From Oenanthe sinensis (Eukaryota; Streptophyta; Magnoliopsida; Apiales; Apiaceae), in contig CM053810.1 of assembly GCA_028671895.1 (NCBI GenBank), positions 35,257,501-35,321,500 on the forward strand: 64,000 nucleotides of DNA, given 5' to 3'. Both the position numbers and the translations under genes were made by a program. Numbering within the stretch: position 1 is the first letter of the stretch; every line of letters begins with the position of its first letter. Of this stretch, positions 34,001 to 45,400 are shown in pieces. The notes below the pieces were generated by a model that saw nothing but the letters and a program-made list of their open reading frames with translations, searched no databases and was not told the DNA's origin.

Positions 34001-34860
34001 AATCCTCAGAAAATGAATTAATGGCAGAAATGTTTGAAAAGCTAATGGAAAAAACAGAACCAGGAATTTAACAGGATCTCTATCAAGTCAGATATTTCAA
34101 AGATAGACTTCTTCAGATACTGAGACTGGATCATGAAGAATTTCCATATTACTCACTCAGACGATTGAAGTTTTTTGAGGGCTTGCTAAGAGGAAAAGGG
34201 TTCAGAAATTCTGAAAAGTGGAAAGCGGTAGAAAGAATCTTTGCTTACAGGTTAAACATCTCAGAAGCTCTATGAAGAGATATCGAGAACGTAAAAAGAT
34301 TTGATCCATCAAAAGGTACTCAACCTAGAGAACCTTTCAGAGTTGATCCGGGTGATGAACACATGTTTGATCTATTAAAAGAAGTGCAAGAAGAAGAAGC
34401 AACAGAACCAAGTTTTGAGTCTGTAGAAGCAAGAAAAACAATGGTCATCACCAATCCACTAAGAGTAATTTACTCAAATAGAAATGAAAGTGAAAGAGAA
34501 ATCGAAATGAGTAGAATCAAAAATGAAAATTCTAAATTAATTGGAAGAATTTTGGAAAAACTCAGGAACTTGACAAATCCTGAAGACAAGATCATGCTAC
34601 GAGAAGTAGAAGAAGCCTACATGGATAAAGTGTTACAAGAAGATCAGATGATTACAAATCAGGTGGATGTTAATCTAAAGAGAGTTATGGTGCAAGGGTG
34701 GACTCAGCAACTAAGTTTCAAATTCAGTGAATTGAATAGATTCAGGAGTATACCACTGCTACAACTTATCTTTGATCAACTGCAATATCCAAAGTCAAGA
34801 AATCTTCTAGAACGGGAGGCTCATGACATTGTCAGAAGGATAACAAAGATTCAAGAATGA
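31099..34860 (+). pseudogene. Decayed env-like reading frame (Sirevirus type)
   Basis: This is a long coding-like region broken by many stops and shifts. It probably starts at the ATG at 31099 (MVERFIVLKTN). Readable pieces: ~31302-31490 plus the following frame (FHIVNHIFAKKKGGW, TQYIGYAISKNI), a globular domain typical of plant Sirevirus env-like proteins; 31931-32455, a highly acidic Glu-rich stretch (runs of E) then Pro/Thr-rich text ending in the basic PPSKRRK; imperfect repeats around 32590-32960 (QAS/QAL after PSQ); and a charged, coiled-coil-like C-terminus at 33811-34860 ending RRITKIQE. I do not see a convincing signal peptide or membrane anchor. The role of such proteins in plants is unproven. 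This copy is dead. Confidence 0.55.
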
Positions 34861-35060
34861 AGGAACAAATGGAAATATTAGTTCAGGCTAGAGGAACAAA
34901 CTCATTCTTGTAACTTAGCTTTAATGAAATCTGGAATTGTAATATTTAGTCCATAATGCAATTACTTTTATTTACAGTCTTTCCACACTTTACTTTTTAT
35001 TGTATTGTTAGTTGAGTTATCCTCTTTTCTTTAGAATTTTCTTGTCGAACTCTAACAATC
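34861..35060 (+). other. 3' untranslated spacer of element C
   Basis: Non-coding DNA between the env-like stop and the polypurine tract. I see nothing else in it. Confidence 0.5.
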
Positions 35061-35064
35061 AAAT

Positions 35065-35074
35065 AGGGGGAGAT
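35065..35074 (+). other. Polypurine tract of element C
   Basis: AGGGGGAGAT directly precedes the LTR start TGTAAATC. It is the usual copia tract. Confidence 0.75.
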
Positions 35075-36466
35075 TGTAAATCATAATGTAACATACAATG
35101 TAATCGAGGATCTGTAACTCAACTAAAATTAAAGAACAGGTAAATAATATTATTGTAATCACAAGAATCTATAATGAAGATCAGGCAACTACATGTATCA
35201 AGATATTTGATGGAATATTGAAGATCACTGAAAGAAGTTCATTACTATGTTCAAGCGTCAGTGAAGAATAAGTGATTCAATGTTTCATAAGGTATTGAAG
35301 ATCAAGTAGTCAGTGCCAGAATATTTCAGTGAAGACCAAAAGTAATAAAGGAATACAACAATCATGTTAATTGGTTTAATGGAGAATATGAAGATCAATG
35401 CAGTGTTAGTCACTTATGAACTATACCAGTGCACTAAGTGTCAGCACCAAGAATTTGATTAACATATTCATTATACAAGAAGAATTGACAGAACTCAAGT
35501 ACGTAAGGATTTGAATGTGGCTGAAATATTTCTAAGGCATGTGAAGGAAAGAAATCGACACATAGCCTTTGAATGCCTAAAATAAACTAAGTGTTAACCT
35601 TGTGTGTGTATAATTCGACACATAGGAATCCGACACTTAGAAGATACTCTTAAGGCATGTACATTATGGTAAAATTGACACATAGACCCTACATGGAGTA
35701 GAATTCGACACATGGGTTCTTGAATTGGTCTAAGGCTAATACATGGAGTAGAATTCGACACATGTTGTCAAAGTCAACTTGCAAGGCCATGAAATTCGAC
35801 ACATGCACTCCACATAGTGAGACGATTCGACACATACTCTATATACTTGAATGAAATTATGTTAAGGCAATATAGAGTGATTTTTAGTCGACACATGCCT
35901 ATACAAGGTGAAGTGGATTCGACACATGGATTAAAGAGCATCAAAATATCAAAGACTAACATATAGGGAGCTAGGATTCGATACTTCAACTTCTCTCAAG
36001 ACTAGATAATTTTCTAAGTACAATATACAAGGCAAAACTCTTCGACACATAGAGGGTCAACTCAAGTCAACATACAGGGAAGAATTAGTCGACACATATA
36101 ATTGTATTTCACTTTATTATAAAGTTTACATAAAAATAAAATGTATTTTCATTTTGAAAAAAATCAGAACACAACACACAGAAATTGATAAAGCTGAGAG
36201 AGAGAGACATGGAGAATACGCACAACCATTAAAGCTCATATTTATTTCTTGTTGTGAGATTCATTGTAGCTCATACATCTGTGTGAGAGTCTAGCATCTT
36301 AGGTTTATATAATACAAATTATATTCCCGAAGATTGTTCTTCTTATTTAGAATCATAACTGCTTTATTTATTACTCACCAAGAACAGATCTATAAACACT
36401 AACCAAATCGAAAAACTACCTATATCGTATTCAACCCCCCTTCTACGATAGTTTTGAACTAAAACA
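35075..36466 (+). repeat. 3' LTR of element C (1392 bp)
   Basis: It starts TGTAAATCATAATG after the polypurine tract and ends near CTAAAACA. Before the end is the TTCAACCCCCCTTCTAC box, which is common near the 3' end of plant copia LTRs and is also present in D and, reversed, in A. It contains ten exact CGACACAT words in one orientation between about 35550 and 36100. Both ends fit TG...CA; the right end is less certain by a few bases. Confidence 0.75.
35550..36100 (+). repeat. Cluster of CGACACAT motifs in LTR C
   Basis: There are ten exact CGACACAT copies, mostly TTCGACACAT, plus three one- or two-base variants, at irregular spacing of 30-110 bp. All are in the same orientation. Longer words such as CATGGAGTAGAATTCGACA recur at two sites (near 35700 and 35750). 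Confidence 0.85.
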
Positions 36467-36566
36467 ATAATTTTCTAAAATCAAATGGAATAGAAGAATT
36501 AATAAATAATAACTAATTATATCCAATCCAAGCATGTTGTTATATACCCCTTTTTCTTGTTCAACA
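36467..36566 (-). repeat. Start of 3' LTR of element A
   Basis: On the minus strand this begins TGTTGAACAAG right after the polypurine tract GAAGGGGGAGGAT (plus 36567-36580). It is cut after 100 bp by the end of LTR C. It cannot be matched with the visible part of the 5' LTR because the two pieces do not overlap. Confidence 0.5.
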
Positions 36567-36580
36567 ATCCTCCCCCTTCA

Positions 36581-37870
36581 TTGAGTAATCCTCTACAGAA
36601 GAAATTTCATCCCCTTAGTTGAACAACATTTCTTATGTTTCAGAAGTAGGTTTCTTGATGTTAGATACCAATTGTTAGAATACAAAGATGTAGTAACTTC
36701 TGACTAGATAACCAAGTATTAGAGTCAGGTATCCTGGGTGACATGCTGGTAATTCTATTGCATATTACTAAATTTACCTTAGGCAGTCAATTGTCTTCCA
36801 AATCACCAATGTAACCAGATTCCTTATATCTCTGCTTGAATGTAATAATTATAAATATGTAACTGGGAATTGAGAATGGGATTTGGTATTTCTGCTAGTG
36901 TGTGATTTTCCTTTGCATATCTGACAAGTGTTTCACTCATAGAATATATATTTTCACTCTTTCTCACTCTTTCTCACTTGTGTTTCACTCTTTTCTCATA
37001 ATACTGTTTCTCTCAATACTGATGGCATAGTCTTTTGTACCTGTAAGAAAGATTACCATAACCCCTTCAAGAGAGATCACTGGTGGTGCAATGGGGTTTC
37101 ACAAATCCCCGTCCTCAACTGATTCATCAATAAATTGACACATAATCAGAGAGTTGCTAACTTCATATGTTAGTCACTGAGATCACCATTTGTTGCCAAT
37201 TGTTAGTCCCAAATATTGTTGATCACTGAGATTATTGGTCCCAAGTTCCAAACACAGACCAAAAAAAGGAAATCCTTCCAAATGGAATCCACATTTCTCT
37301 ATCTAGGGAGGTAAACACAGATCTGACTATTTAACATAAGATCCTTGTGTCCTCTAGATACCTGTGAAGGCACTTGACTCACAAGAGAGGCAGCAACTGA
37401 CCTTCTTTCTTAATATGAAGGAACATGACAAGATGTAAAATCCGTCAATTCATCCTTAGTCTGTGACAATCCTTACAGTGCATTTACAATATTTTATTTA
37501 TGGTTTGCAGTGTTTGGAGGTGTCCAGATGAAATAGACTCTTCACAAGTAGCCTTGTCTGAAAGGATGAATTCAATAGACTCACTCGGTTGATAGAATGA
37601 ACCTAGTAACAATTTTGCATTTTCCAAGTCTGTACCCTTTTGGGAGAACACAGATGAGCTCACAGTTATCTCGGCTTATATTTGAATCACCTTTTCTAGA
37701 GATAGAGTTGTTGGCTTACTCACATTCACAACCTTATCAAGTGCACTCAATGCACTGACTTCCTCATTCTTATCAATTAGATGAGATGAATGTGATAGTG
37801 TTTGTGTGTTTGGATCTAAAATCTGGGATAGAGACAGATACCAATTGCTAAAAACTAATCAATAGACATT
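36581..37870 (-). pseudogene. Degenerate coding-like 3' region of A (possible env-like)
   Basis: On the minus strand, scraps of coding-like text with many stops are seen (for example SQVPSQVSRGHKDL and QICVYLPR). The position, between RNase H and the polypurine tract, is where a Sirevirus env-like frame would be. Three boxes resembling an LTR/PBS junction (CCAATTGTTAG or CCAATTGCTAA) occur at about 36664, 37195 and 37848. I could not recover a continuous frame. Confidence 0.3.
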
Positions 37871-38706
37871 GTTGGTATACAACCTCAAATATCTTGTCTT
37901 AAAACTCCCTCTTGGGGTAAACGTCCCAAAGAAGTTACATGGAATAATCAGTAGATATATAATTATAATGCATATGATATTAATTTTCCTGAAATAATTT
38001 AATTTTGAGAGAAACTGATATCAATGCTTACAAACAAAAATAAGATATGTACAGAGTTTGACATTGAGAACAAAAGAAAAAAAATAAAAAAATAAAAACT
38101 TTTGAATTAATAATTACAAACACATAAACATTTGACAGTATTTACAGAGTTTAAATAGATATAAAACATTTAACAATAAAATAACTTGAAGAAAAATAAA
38201 TAAAAGTACTTTACGTAACAATTATATATATATAGACACCAATTACAATATATAAATAAAAACATAATAAACATATAATAGTAAATAATAATAAATTAAG
38301 ACAATAATTTACATACAACTAAATTATTAAAGACATATAATAATTATTTATATTATTAATTATTCCAATTAATTTAGGAATTAAATTAATTCAACCTTGA
38401 ATTTATTTAATGAATAAACTAACTAAATAATTAATAACATGATAATTATTAATGAGCAATAATAATTAGAAATACATACAATAATTTACATAATAATGCT
38501 TATTAAATGCTTTACAAAATAATATATAATAGTGAATACTTATGCTATAATTGAAATAATTATCTATTAAGAGTACTAAATTATCCTCAAAAAAAGTTAT
38601 CCAAATATTCATAAGCCCTAGGATATTGTTGATTCAAATCTCATAAATTCTTTAAATATTAACATTTAATATCTATGAACTCAAATCAACTCCTAGCAAT
38701 CAAACA
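37871..38706 (-). other. AT-rich spacer of A
   Basis: Very AT-rich non-coding DNA after the RNase H stop on the minus strand. I see no gene. Confidence 0.5.
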
Positions 38707-39017
38707 TTAGCCATTATTTAACATCCTTAATTCACTAACCAGCTTAGAAAATGTGGATTCATCAACTGGTTTTGTGAAGATGTCTGCTATTTGATCTTCT
38801 GTGAGTACAAAATGTAACACCACAATTCCAATGTACTTGATTCGAGAGTGCTGTACAGGATTGTTGAAGATGGCTATAACACTTGTATTATCGCAGAAAA
38901 TTGGAATTTTTTTTCATCCGCAAGTCCATAGTCATTTAGATGATACCTTATCCACAAGATTTGTGCACAACAGCTACTTGCCGCAATGTATTCTGCTTCG
39001 ACTGTCGAGGTAGATAC
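38707..39017 (-). pseudogene. Element A RNase H, 3' part
   Basis: On the minus strand it continues from B's insertion point with TSTVEAEYIAASSCCAQILW, then ADIFTKPVDESTF, and ends at TAA 38707-38709. The frame lines up with the piece at 48004 once B and one copy of the 5-bp duplication are removed, which shows that the two pieces are one gene. A stop replaces Gln in the SWYSKKQ box (48004 side). Confidence 0.8.
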
Positions 39018-40574
39018 TGTTGGTGTAGGTGCCCTAGAGGCAATACAATATTTATTTTGATAAATCTTTATGTCAATTGATTATTCAATAAACGTATTTA
39101 TTATGACTTTAATTACTGCGATATATTTGTTAGTATAATAAATGTCCTTAGAATCATGATACACATTGTATAGTTTAGTACATGACTTGAACTTGAGATT
39201 ATATAATATATCATATTCTTAAATGTCCCTAGTTGAGTATTATTATTATAGGACAATAATAATAAATAAATAGACTAGTATGTTGTTTGACAGATAACCA
39301 CATCTCACTGGTTATAAATATGGGGATACTAAAGTCAACACATAGGTACATGCAGGAGTACATGGTACTGGACAGACCCACAGTGAGATTCTTCATGTTT
39401 AATAAAGTCATAAGAAAGACTCATAGTGATAATGGTGTAATGATCCTCTACCTTGAGATCATTATATTTCTATACGAGGATTAATATACTTTGACTACAT
39501 TAAAAGTTACCTTTGACCGGGTAATGATAAAAGTGGACATCGGGTATATCATGAGTCGTATGAGAAATATGAATGATAGATAAAGGATTTAACCCTCCTA
39601 TAATTAGGAGAGATATTATTGGCCTCTTGATTGAGTGAGACTATAAAATGCATGGCCGTGCTCAAATAATGATTTGTTTTCATAGTCTACTCATGGATCA
39701 AGTAAACCCGGATTAAATGTTGAATAGGATGACTAAATACATGCCTCGAGTTTAATCTATAATATATATGGTTAAAGGGATTATATTACACGGAAACATT
39801 AATCACGAAAGGTTTTATCGAATCACGATTTAATTATTGTTTAATTGGGTAGCAATGATGTATTACTAGATACCGCTCATTGTTTATAATTTTATTGGAG
39901 AATAAAATTATTGCTAATTAAATAATAGCCTATAGGGTCACACACATAGAGTACTTAAAGGAATAATTAATTTAAATTATAGATTTAAATTAATTGATGA
40001 TTATTTAAATTTTATTATATTAATTAAGTGAGACTTAATTAATTGAAATAATATAAATTCGAATTTGAATTCTGCCATTAATAATTAAGTGTGACTTAGT
40101 TATTAATTAAATAATAAAATTCGGTTTTATTATTTAATCCTAAACCTACATGGGTTAGGCTTTGCTGTTATGGGTTGCTATTATGGGCCTATTAACCAAC
40201 CATTATAAATAGATAATGTAGGGTTAATAAGGGTTAACGTTTTTATAAGAAAACCATAGAAGAACAGCCACATAGAAAAGGCAGAGACAAATTTCGAAAT
40301 CATCAAAGGAGGCTAGTACATCCATTCCGTAATCAAGATCGTGAGACGTTCTTGAAGGTGCTCGTGTGGATACCATAGAGGTGTTTTCGAGAGGAAGACA
40401 CAAGTCGTGAAAGCTAGGATCTCCGTTGAGTTCGTGAAAGTCAAGACCAAATAAAGGTATGATTCCGTTTCACCATAATCAGTCCATGATTATACATGAT
40501 CCTGCGTTAGGGTTCCAAAATTTTTCGTTATATTTACGTTTAATCCACTGCGTTTTATGCCTCGGAACCCAACA
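39018..40574 (+). repeat. 5' LTR of B
   Basis: TGTTGGTGTAGG to GGAACCCAACA. It has a TATA box at 40204-40211 and a donor-like AAAG|GTATGAT at 40456/40457. Confidence 0.95.
40204..40211 (+). promoter_or_regulatory. TATA box in B 5' LTR
   Basis: TATAAATA, about 370 bp before the LTR end, with a copy at 47633-47640 in the 3' LTR. It is well placed to start the genomic RNA. Confidence 0.55.
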
Positions 40575-40575
40575 A

Positions 40576-40587
40576 TGGCATCAGAGC
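40576..40587 (+). other. Primer-binding site of B
   Basis: TGGCATCAGAGC, one base after the LTR end. It complements initiator tRNA-Met with one mismatch. Confidence 0.85.
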
Positions 40588-42467
40588 TATGTGTATAAGG
40601 GACTGATTTGGTTACGTGGTAACTGTATTTGATGCAAATATGCCTATTTTGGTGACTGCCATGACACTGCCATGCTACTGCTTTGCTACTGCCATGCTAC
40701 TGCAATGTATATTCGAATTGTTATTCATATGATGAGTATATAGATGATGATACTAGCATGTTAATGATTTGTCATGACTGATTTATATGCCTTATTGCGA
40801 TTTGTATATTATGCATGAGGGTCAGTTTGTATAGTGATACAAACTGGTGGACAGATTATGTTGGACATGATCTGTTAACTGGGATATGATAAGTATGTAT
40901 ATGATACATGCTTCTGAAACTGTATAAGTTACAGTGGGGAAAAAGGCCAACAGATATGATCTGTAGTTCAGAAATTGATGATTTCTGAATAGGACTGGTC
41001 TTCGAAAATAAAAAAAAAATTCTGATTTCGAGCTGACCTGGCAGCTCGACCCCAGCCGGGGGCTGCCGCCCCCGGACCCCGCCCGGGGTTACCGCCCCCG
41101 GACCCCCGCATTATTTTTGTTGTGTACTTGAGCATGGTGCTGGTTATGGCCTTTGGACCCCTAGATTAATGGTTTTTGGTTTTGGTTTTATAAATACGAC
41201 TTGCATGTCGTTTTCTTCATTCTTTAATTGTTTAACCTCGAATGTAACTCGAGTTTTCCTATGTAAGTACATTAGTATAGGTTGTATTCAATTATTCCAT
41301 GTAATATATTTGAAGATTGAAGAATGATCCAAGAAGAGGAGCAAGCACCTATGGATACAAGAAGAATGAAGACATGTAATTGTATTTATATTTTACCACC
41401 ATAGATTGACTTTGATCCTTTCATTAGCTCGAAAGGATCACATAGGAAAGGGGCCATAACCAAGCACGTTTACATACTGCACTTTACATATTGATGTATG
41501 AATGTATGTGTAGAGTAGAAGATGCATGCTTTAATTAGATTAATGATGTATGCATGTATTAGATACGTCACCCATGCCATGCTTACCATGCTAAACAAGA
41601 TAAAATCTGTAACGATTTAAGATTTTAAAATTAACAAACGATCATGAGATTCTTGTGTTTATGAAATATGGATTTTTAAAACAGGGAATTGAATATGGAT
41701 TTTGATATCTATAATTGGGATTTTCTGACAAAAACGGATATGCGTATTCGTAAGGCTGATGGGTTTTAAGTGTGACCACTGGTATCCTCCATCTACCTGG
41801 GAAATGAACAATTTAAGATGTCAATTTGAAATATTTAGTTCTAGGAAAAATTGAGGATCTCTTCATGATGTGATCATGATCGTCATAAATTTTATAACCC
41901 CCTTAACAAAATATTAAGTTTTAATCGGATGCTTTCCAATGAATGAACACTCATCGAATCCTAGATCGATTAGGGGAAAGACTGTCAGTGGCAGGGGACT
42001 CCTATCTATCGTGGTGAGATGCGACGAATATAAACGGTTATATTCGGCCGTTGTATCATTGGGTCAAACTTAACTGAGTCGTCATAATAAGGTGAAAGTA
42101 AACAGTTATATTCAACCATTATGAACTTAGAAGCATAGAGTTTGGTTAAAAATCTATTAGATAGATAAGATCAATCGTTGCTCACCAAACTATCCAAGAA
42201 TTATATATGATATAATTGACAAATGTTGTCTACCTAAATAATCATTCTTAAGGACTTCCAGTGGTTGACTTCAGACATGACGAAATATGGATCTTGGCTC
42301 ACTAGAAAGAATTATGGGATATACTTTCCAAATTAATAGTAAGGGCTATTGATTTGATAAAAATAGTGGGAGATATATTATGAATGTATCATAATCATTT
42401 GAACATAATAAATAACTCAGACAAACTAATGTTTATTTTGCGCTTTTATCATTGTAGATACCAAATA
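40588..42467 (+). other. Long leader of B
   Basis: About 1.9 kb between PBS and gag without a credible ORF. It has CTGCCATG/CTACTGC tandem words at 40643-40710 and an isolated GC-rich hairpin block at about 41039-41108. An acceptor-like ATTGTAG at 42457 lies 11 bases before the gag ATG. The leader may be removed as an intron from 40457 to 42457 in a gag-expressing RNA; that is inference. Confidence 0.5.
41039..41108. repeat. GC-rich inverted/direct repeat block in B leader
   Basis: Two copies of CCGCCCCCGGACCCC lie 27 bp apart, each preceded by a G-run that can pair with it (CCGGGGG with CCCCCGG; CGGGG with CCCCCGG). It stands out sharply in AT-rich surroundings and could fold into two strong hairpins in the RNA leader. 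Confidence 0.7.
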
Positions 42468-45400
42468 ATGACAAACAACACAAACACACTATCCGTACGA
42501 TCTGTCCTTGAGAAGGATAAGCTGACAGGAGGAAACAACTTCCTAGACTGGCAGAGGAATTTGAGGATTGTCCTCAGGCAGGAGCGCAAGCTTCATGTCA
42601 TTGATATTCCTCCGGCAGGTCCCCTTCCTGAGGGCGCTACTGTTGAGGAACGAGCGGCCCACACAAAGGATGAGAATGATGCAACTGATGTTGCATGTCT
42701 TATGTTGGCAACTATGAGTGCTGAGCTTCAAAGACAGCATGTGCATATGGATGCATATACTATCTATGAGCACTTGCAAAGCATGTTTGCAAGCCAAACT
42801 CGTCAAGAAAGGTTCAACACGAGCAAGTCACTTTTTAATTGCAAACAAGGGGCAAGTGAACCAGTTGGCCCACATGTTCTGAAGATGATTGGTTACATTG
42901 AGTATCTTGATACTTTGGGTTTCCCGATTATTCAGGAAATTGGTATTGACCTAATCATGAATTCTTTGAACAACAAATTCACCCAGTTTATCATAAACTA
43001 CAACATGAATGAATTTGACAAAACACCTACTGAATTGTTGGCTATGTTGAGAACATATGAGACCAACATGAAGACGGCTGAACCTGCTCCCATACTGATG
43101 GTGGGCAATAAAGGTAAGGCCAAAGGGAAAGGCAAGTGGAAGGGTAAGAAAAAGACAGGTTCTGATTCTACACCCAAGCCAAAGTCAGGTCCCAAACAGG
43201 CTTTAAAGCCTAAAGGTGGGGTCGCTAAGGGTGAATGTCACTACTGTAAGAAAACTGGTCACTGGAAGAGAAACTGTTCAGTTTACTTGGAGGATCTGAA
43301 GAAGAAGAGGGCTGAGCAAGCTTCTACTTCAGGTATATATGTTATAGAAGTCAATCTGTCTATTTCTACATCTTGGGTATTGGATACTGGATGTGCTTCT
43401 CACATTTGTATAAATGTGCAGGAAATGCAGAGAAGTAGGACATTGGCTAAAGGAGAAATGGACCTACGAGTTGCCAATGGAGCAAGAGTTGCTGCTTTAG
43501 TTGTAGGAACATATTATTTATCTTTGCCCTCTGGGCTAGTTTTAGAACTGGAAAATTGTTATTACGTGCCTGCGATTCGCAGAAACATTATTTCTGTTTC
43601 TTGTTTGGACAAGAAAGGTTTTTCGTTTACAATAAAGAACAACAGTTGCTCTTTTGCTTTGAATGATTTAACCTATGGTGTTGCGCGTTTGTTTAATGGT
43701 TTATATGTTCTTGACTTAGATAATCATGTCTGTAATATAGAAAACAAACGACTTAAAGTTAATGACTCAAATCAAACATACCTCTGGCATTGTCGTCTAG
43801 GCCATATAAATGAGAAACGCATATCCAAATTACATAAGGATGGATATTTGGATAAGTTTGATTTTGAATCATACCAAGAATGCGAATCTTGTTTGCTTGG
43901 TAAAATGACTAAAGCCCCTTTCACTGGTAAGGGTCAAAGGGCCACTGAACGTCTGGAGCTAATACATAGTGATGTATGCGGCCCAATGCATGTGATGGCT
44001 AGAGGAGGCTACTACTACTTCATAACATTTACTGATGATTTCAGTAGATATGGATATGTATATCTTATGAAGAATAAATCCGATTCTTTTGAAAAGTTCA
44101 AAGAATACAAGGCTGAAGTAGAGAAGCAAATTGGTGGAGTCACAAGTATTAAAATCTTACGATCTGATCGTGGAGGAGAATACTTGAGCACAGAATTTAA
44201 ATATTATTTAAAGGAGTGTGGTATTGTATCACAACTCACTCCGTCAGGTACACCTCAATGGAATGGAGCTTCAGAGAGGAGAAATCGCACCTTGTTGGAC
44301 ATGGTGCGATCGATGATGAGTCATGCAGATCTTCCAATTTGTTTCTGGGGTTACGCTCTAGAAACAGCGGCTTTCACACTTAACCGTGTTCCTACTAAGA
44401 AGGTTCAAAAGACTCCATGTGAGATATGGGAGAAGAAATGGTCAGGCATGAACTTTATGAAAGTTTGGGGATGCAAGGCGTTTGTGAAACGTCAAGTATC
44501 TGACAAGCTTGGACCTAAATCTGAAGAGTGCAATTTTGTGGGATACTCTAAAGAAACAAAGGCGTATTATTTTTATAGTCCTTCTGAGCAGAAGGTGTTT
44601 ATTGCTCGAGACGCTGTTTTCATGGAAAGAGATTTTGTTTTCAAAAGAAACAGTGGGAGAACTATAGACCTCGATGAAGATCGAGAACCACAAAATAGCA
44701 TTGAACCTGAAGTGGAACAGGAGCAGGATAATGATATTGCTCAACAAACACAGGTTGTTCGTAGAACTGGTAGAATTCGCCATGAGCCAGAGAGATATGG
44801 ATTTCTCTTGACTCAATGTGGTGATTTGATGCTCATAGATGAAGATGAGCCTCTCACATACCAAGATGCTATGAACAGTCCAGACTCTAAGAGATGGCTA
44901 GAAGCCATGAAATCCGAGATGGATTCCATGTACGAAAACCGAGTATGGACTTTGGTTGATCCACCTGAAAGGGTAAAACCCATAGGGTGCAAATGGGTTT
45001 TCAAGAAGAAAACTGACATGGATGGAAATGTTCAGACCTATAAAGCAAGGATGGTTGCAAAAGGTTTCAGACAAATTCATGGTATTGACTATGATGAGAC
45101 TTTCTCACCAGTGGCTATGGTCAAGTCCATAAGGATTTTGCTTGCTATTGCAGCATTCCATGATTATGAAATCTGGCAAATGGATGTCAAAACAGCCTTC
45201 CTTAACGGAATCCTTGAAGAGGATGTGAATGTGTACATGACACAACCTGAAGGTTTTGTCGATCCAAGGAATGTTAGCAAGGTATGTAAATTACATCGAT
45301 CCATTTATGGATTGAAGCAAGCCTCTAGGAGATGGAATATCCGTTTTGATGAAACAATCAAAGAGTATGGCTTTGTTCAAAACGAAGATGAACCTTGTGT

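Larger units (their letters stand above)
30201..36466 (+). mobile_element. C: 3' part of a Sirevirus-like copia element
   Basis: The order is spacer with CGACACAT motifs, a decayed env-like frame (31099-34860), polypurine tract, and 3' LTR. Sireviruses are the copia lineage known for an extra env-like frame after pol, repeated polypurine tracts and repeated palindromic motifs around the LTRs; I name the lineage by these properties. The pol part is missing on the left, where gypsy LTR-c ends. Element E at 309-1360 has the right orientation and content to be the missing pol end. Confidence 0.65.

Noticed and set aside
36600..37870. A host gene on the minus strand with PSQVSRGHKDL-type text
   Set aside because: There are many stops, no continuous frame, and its place between RNase H and a polypurine tract makes a decayed element-encoded frame more likely.
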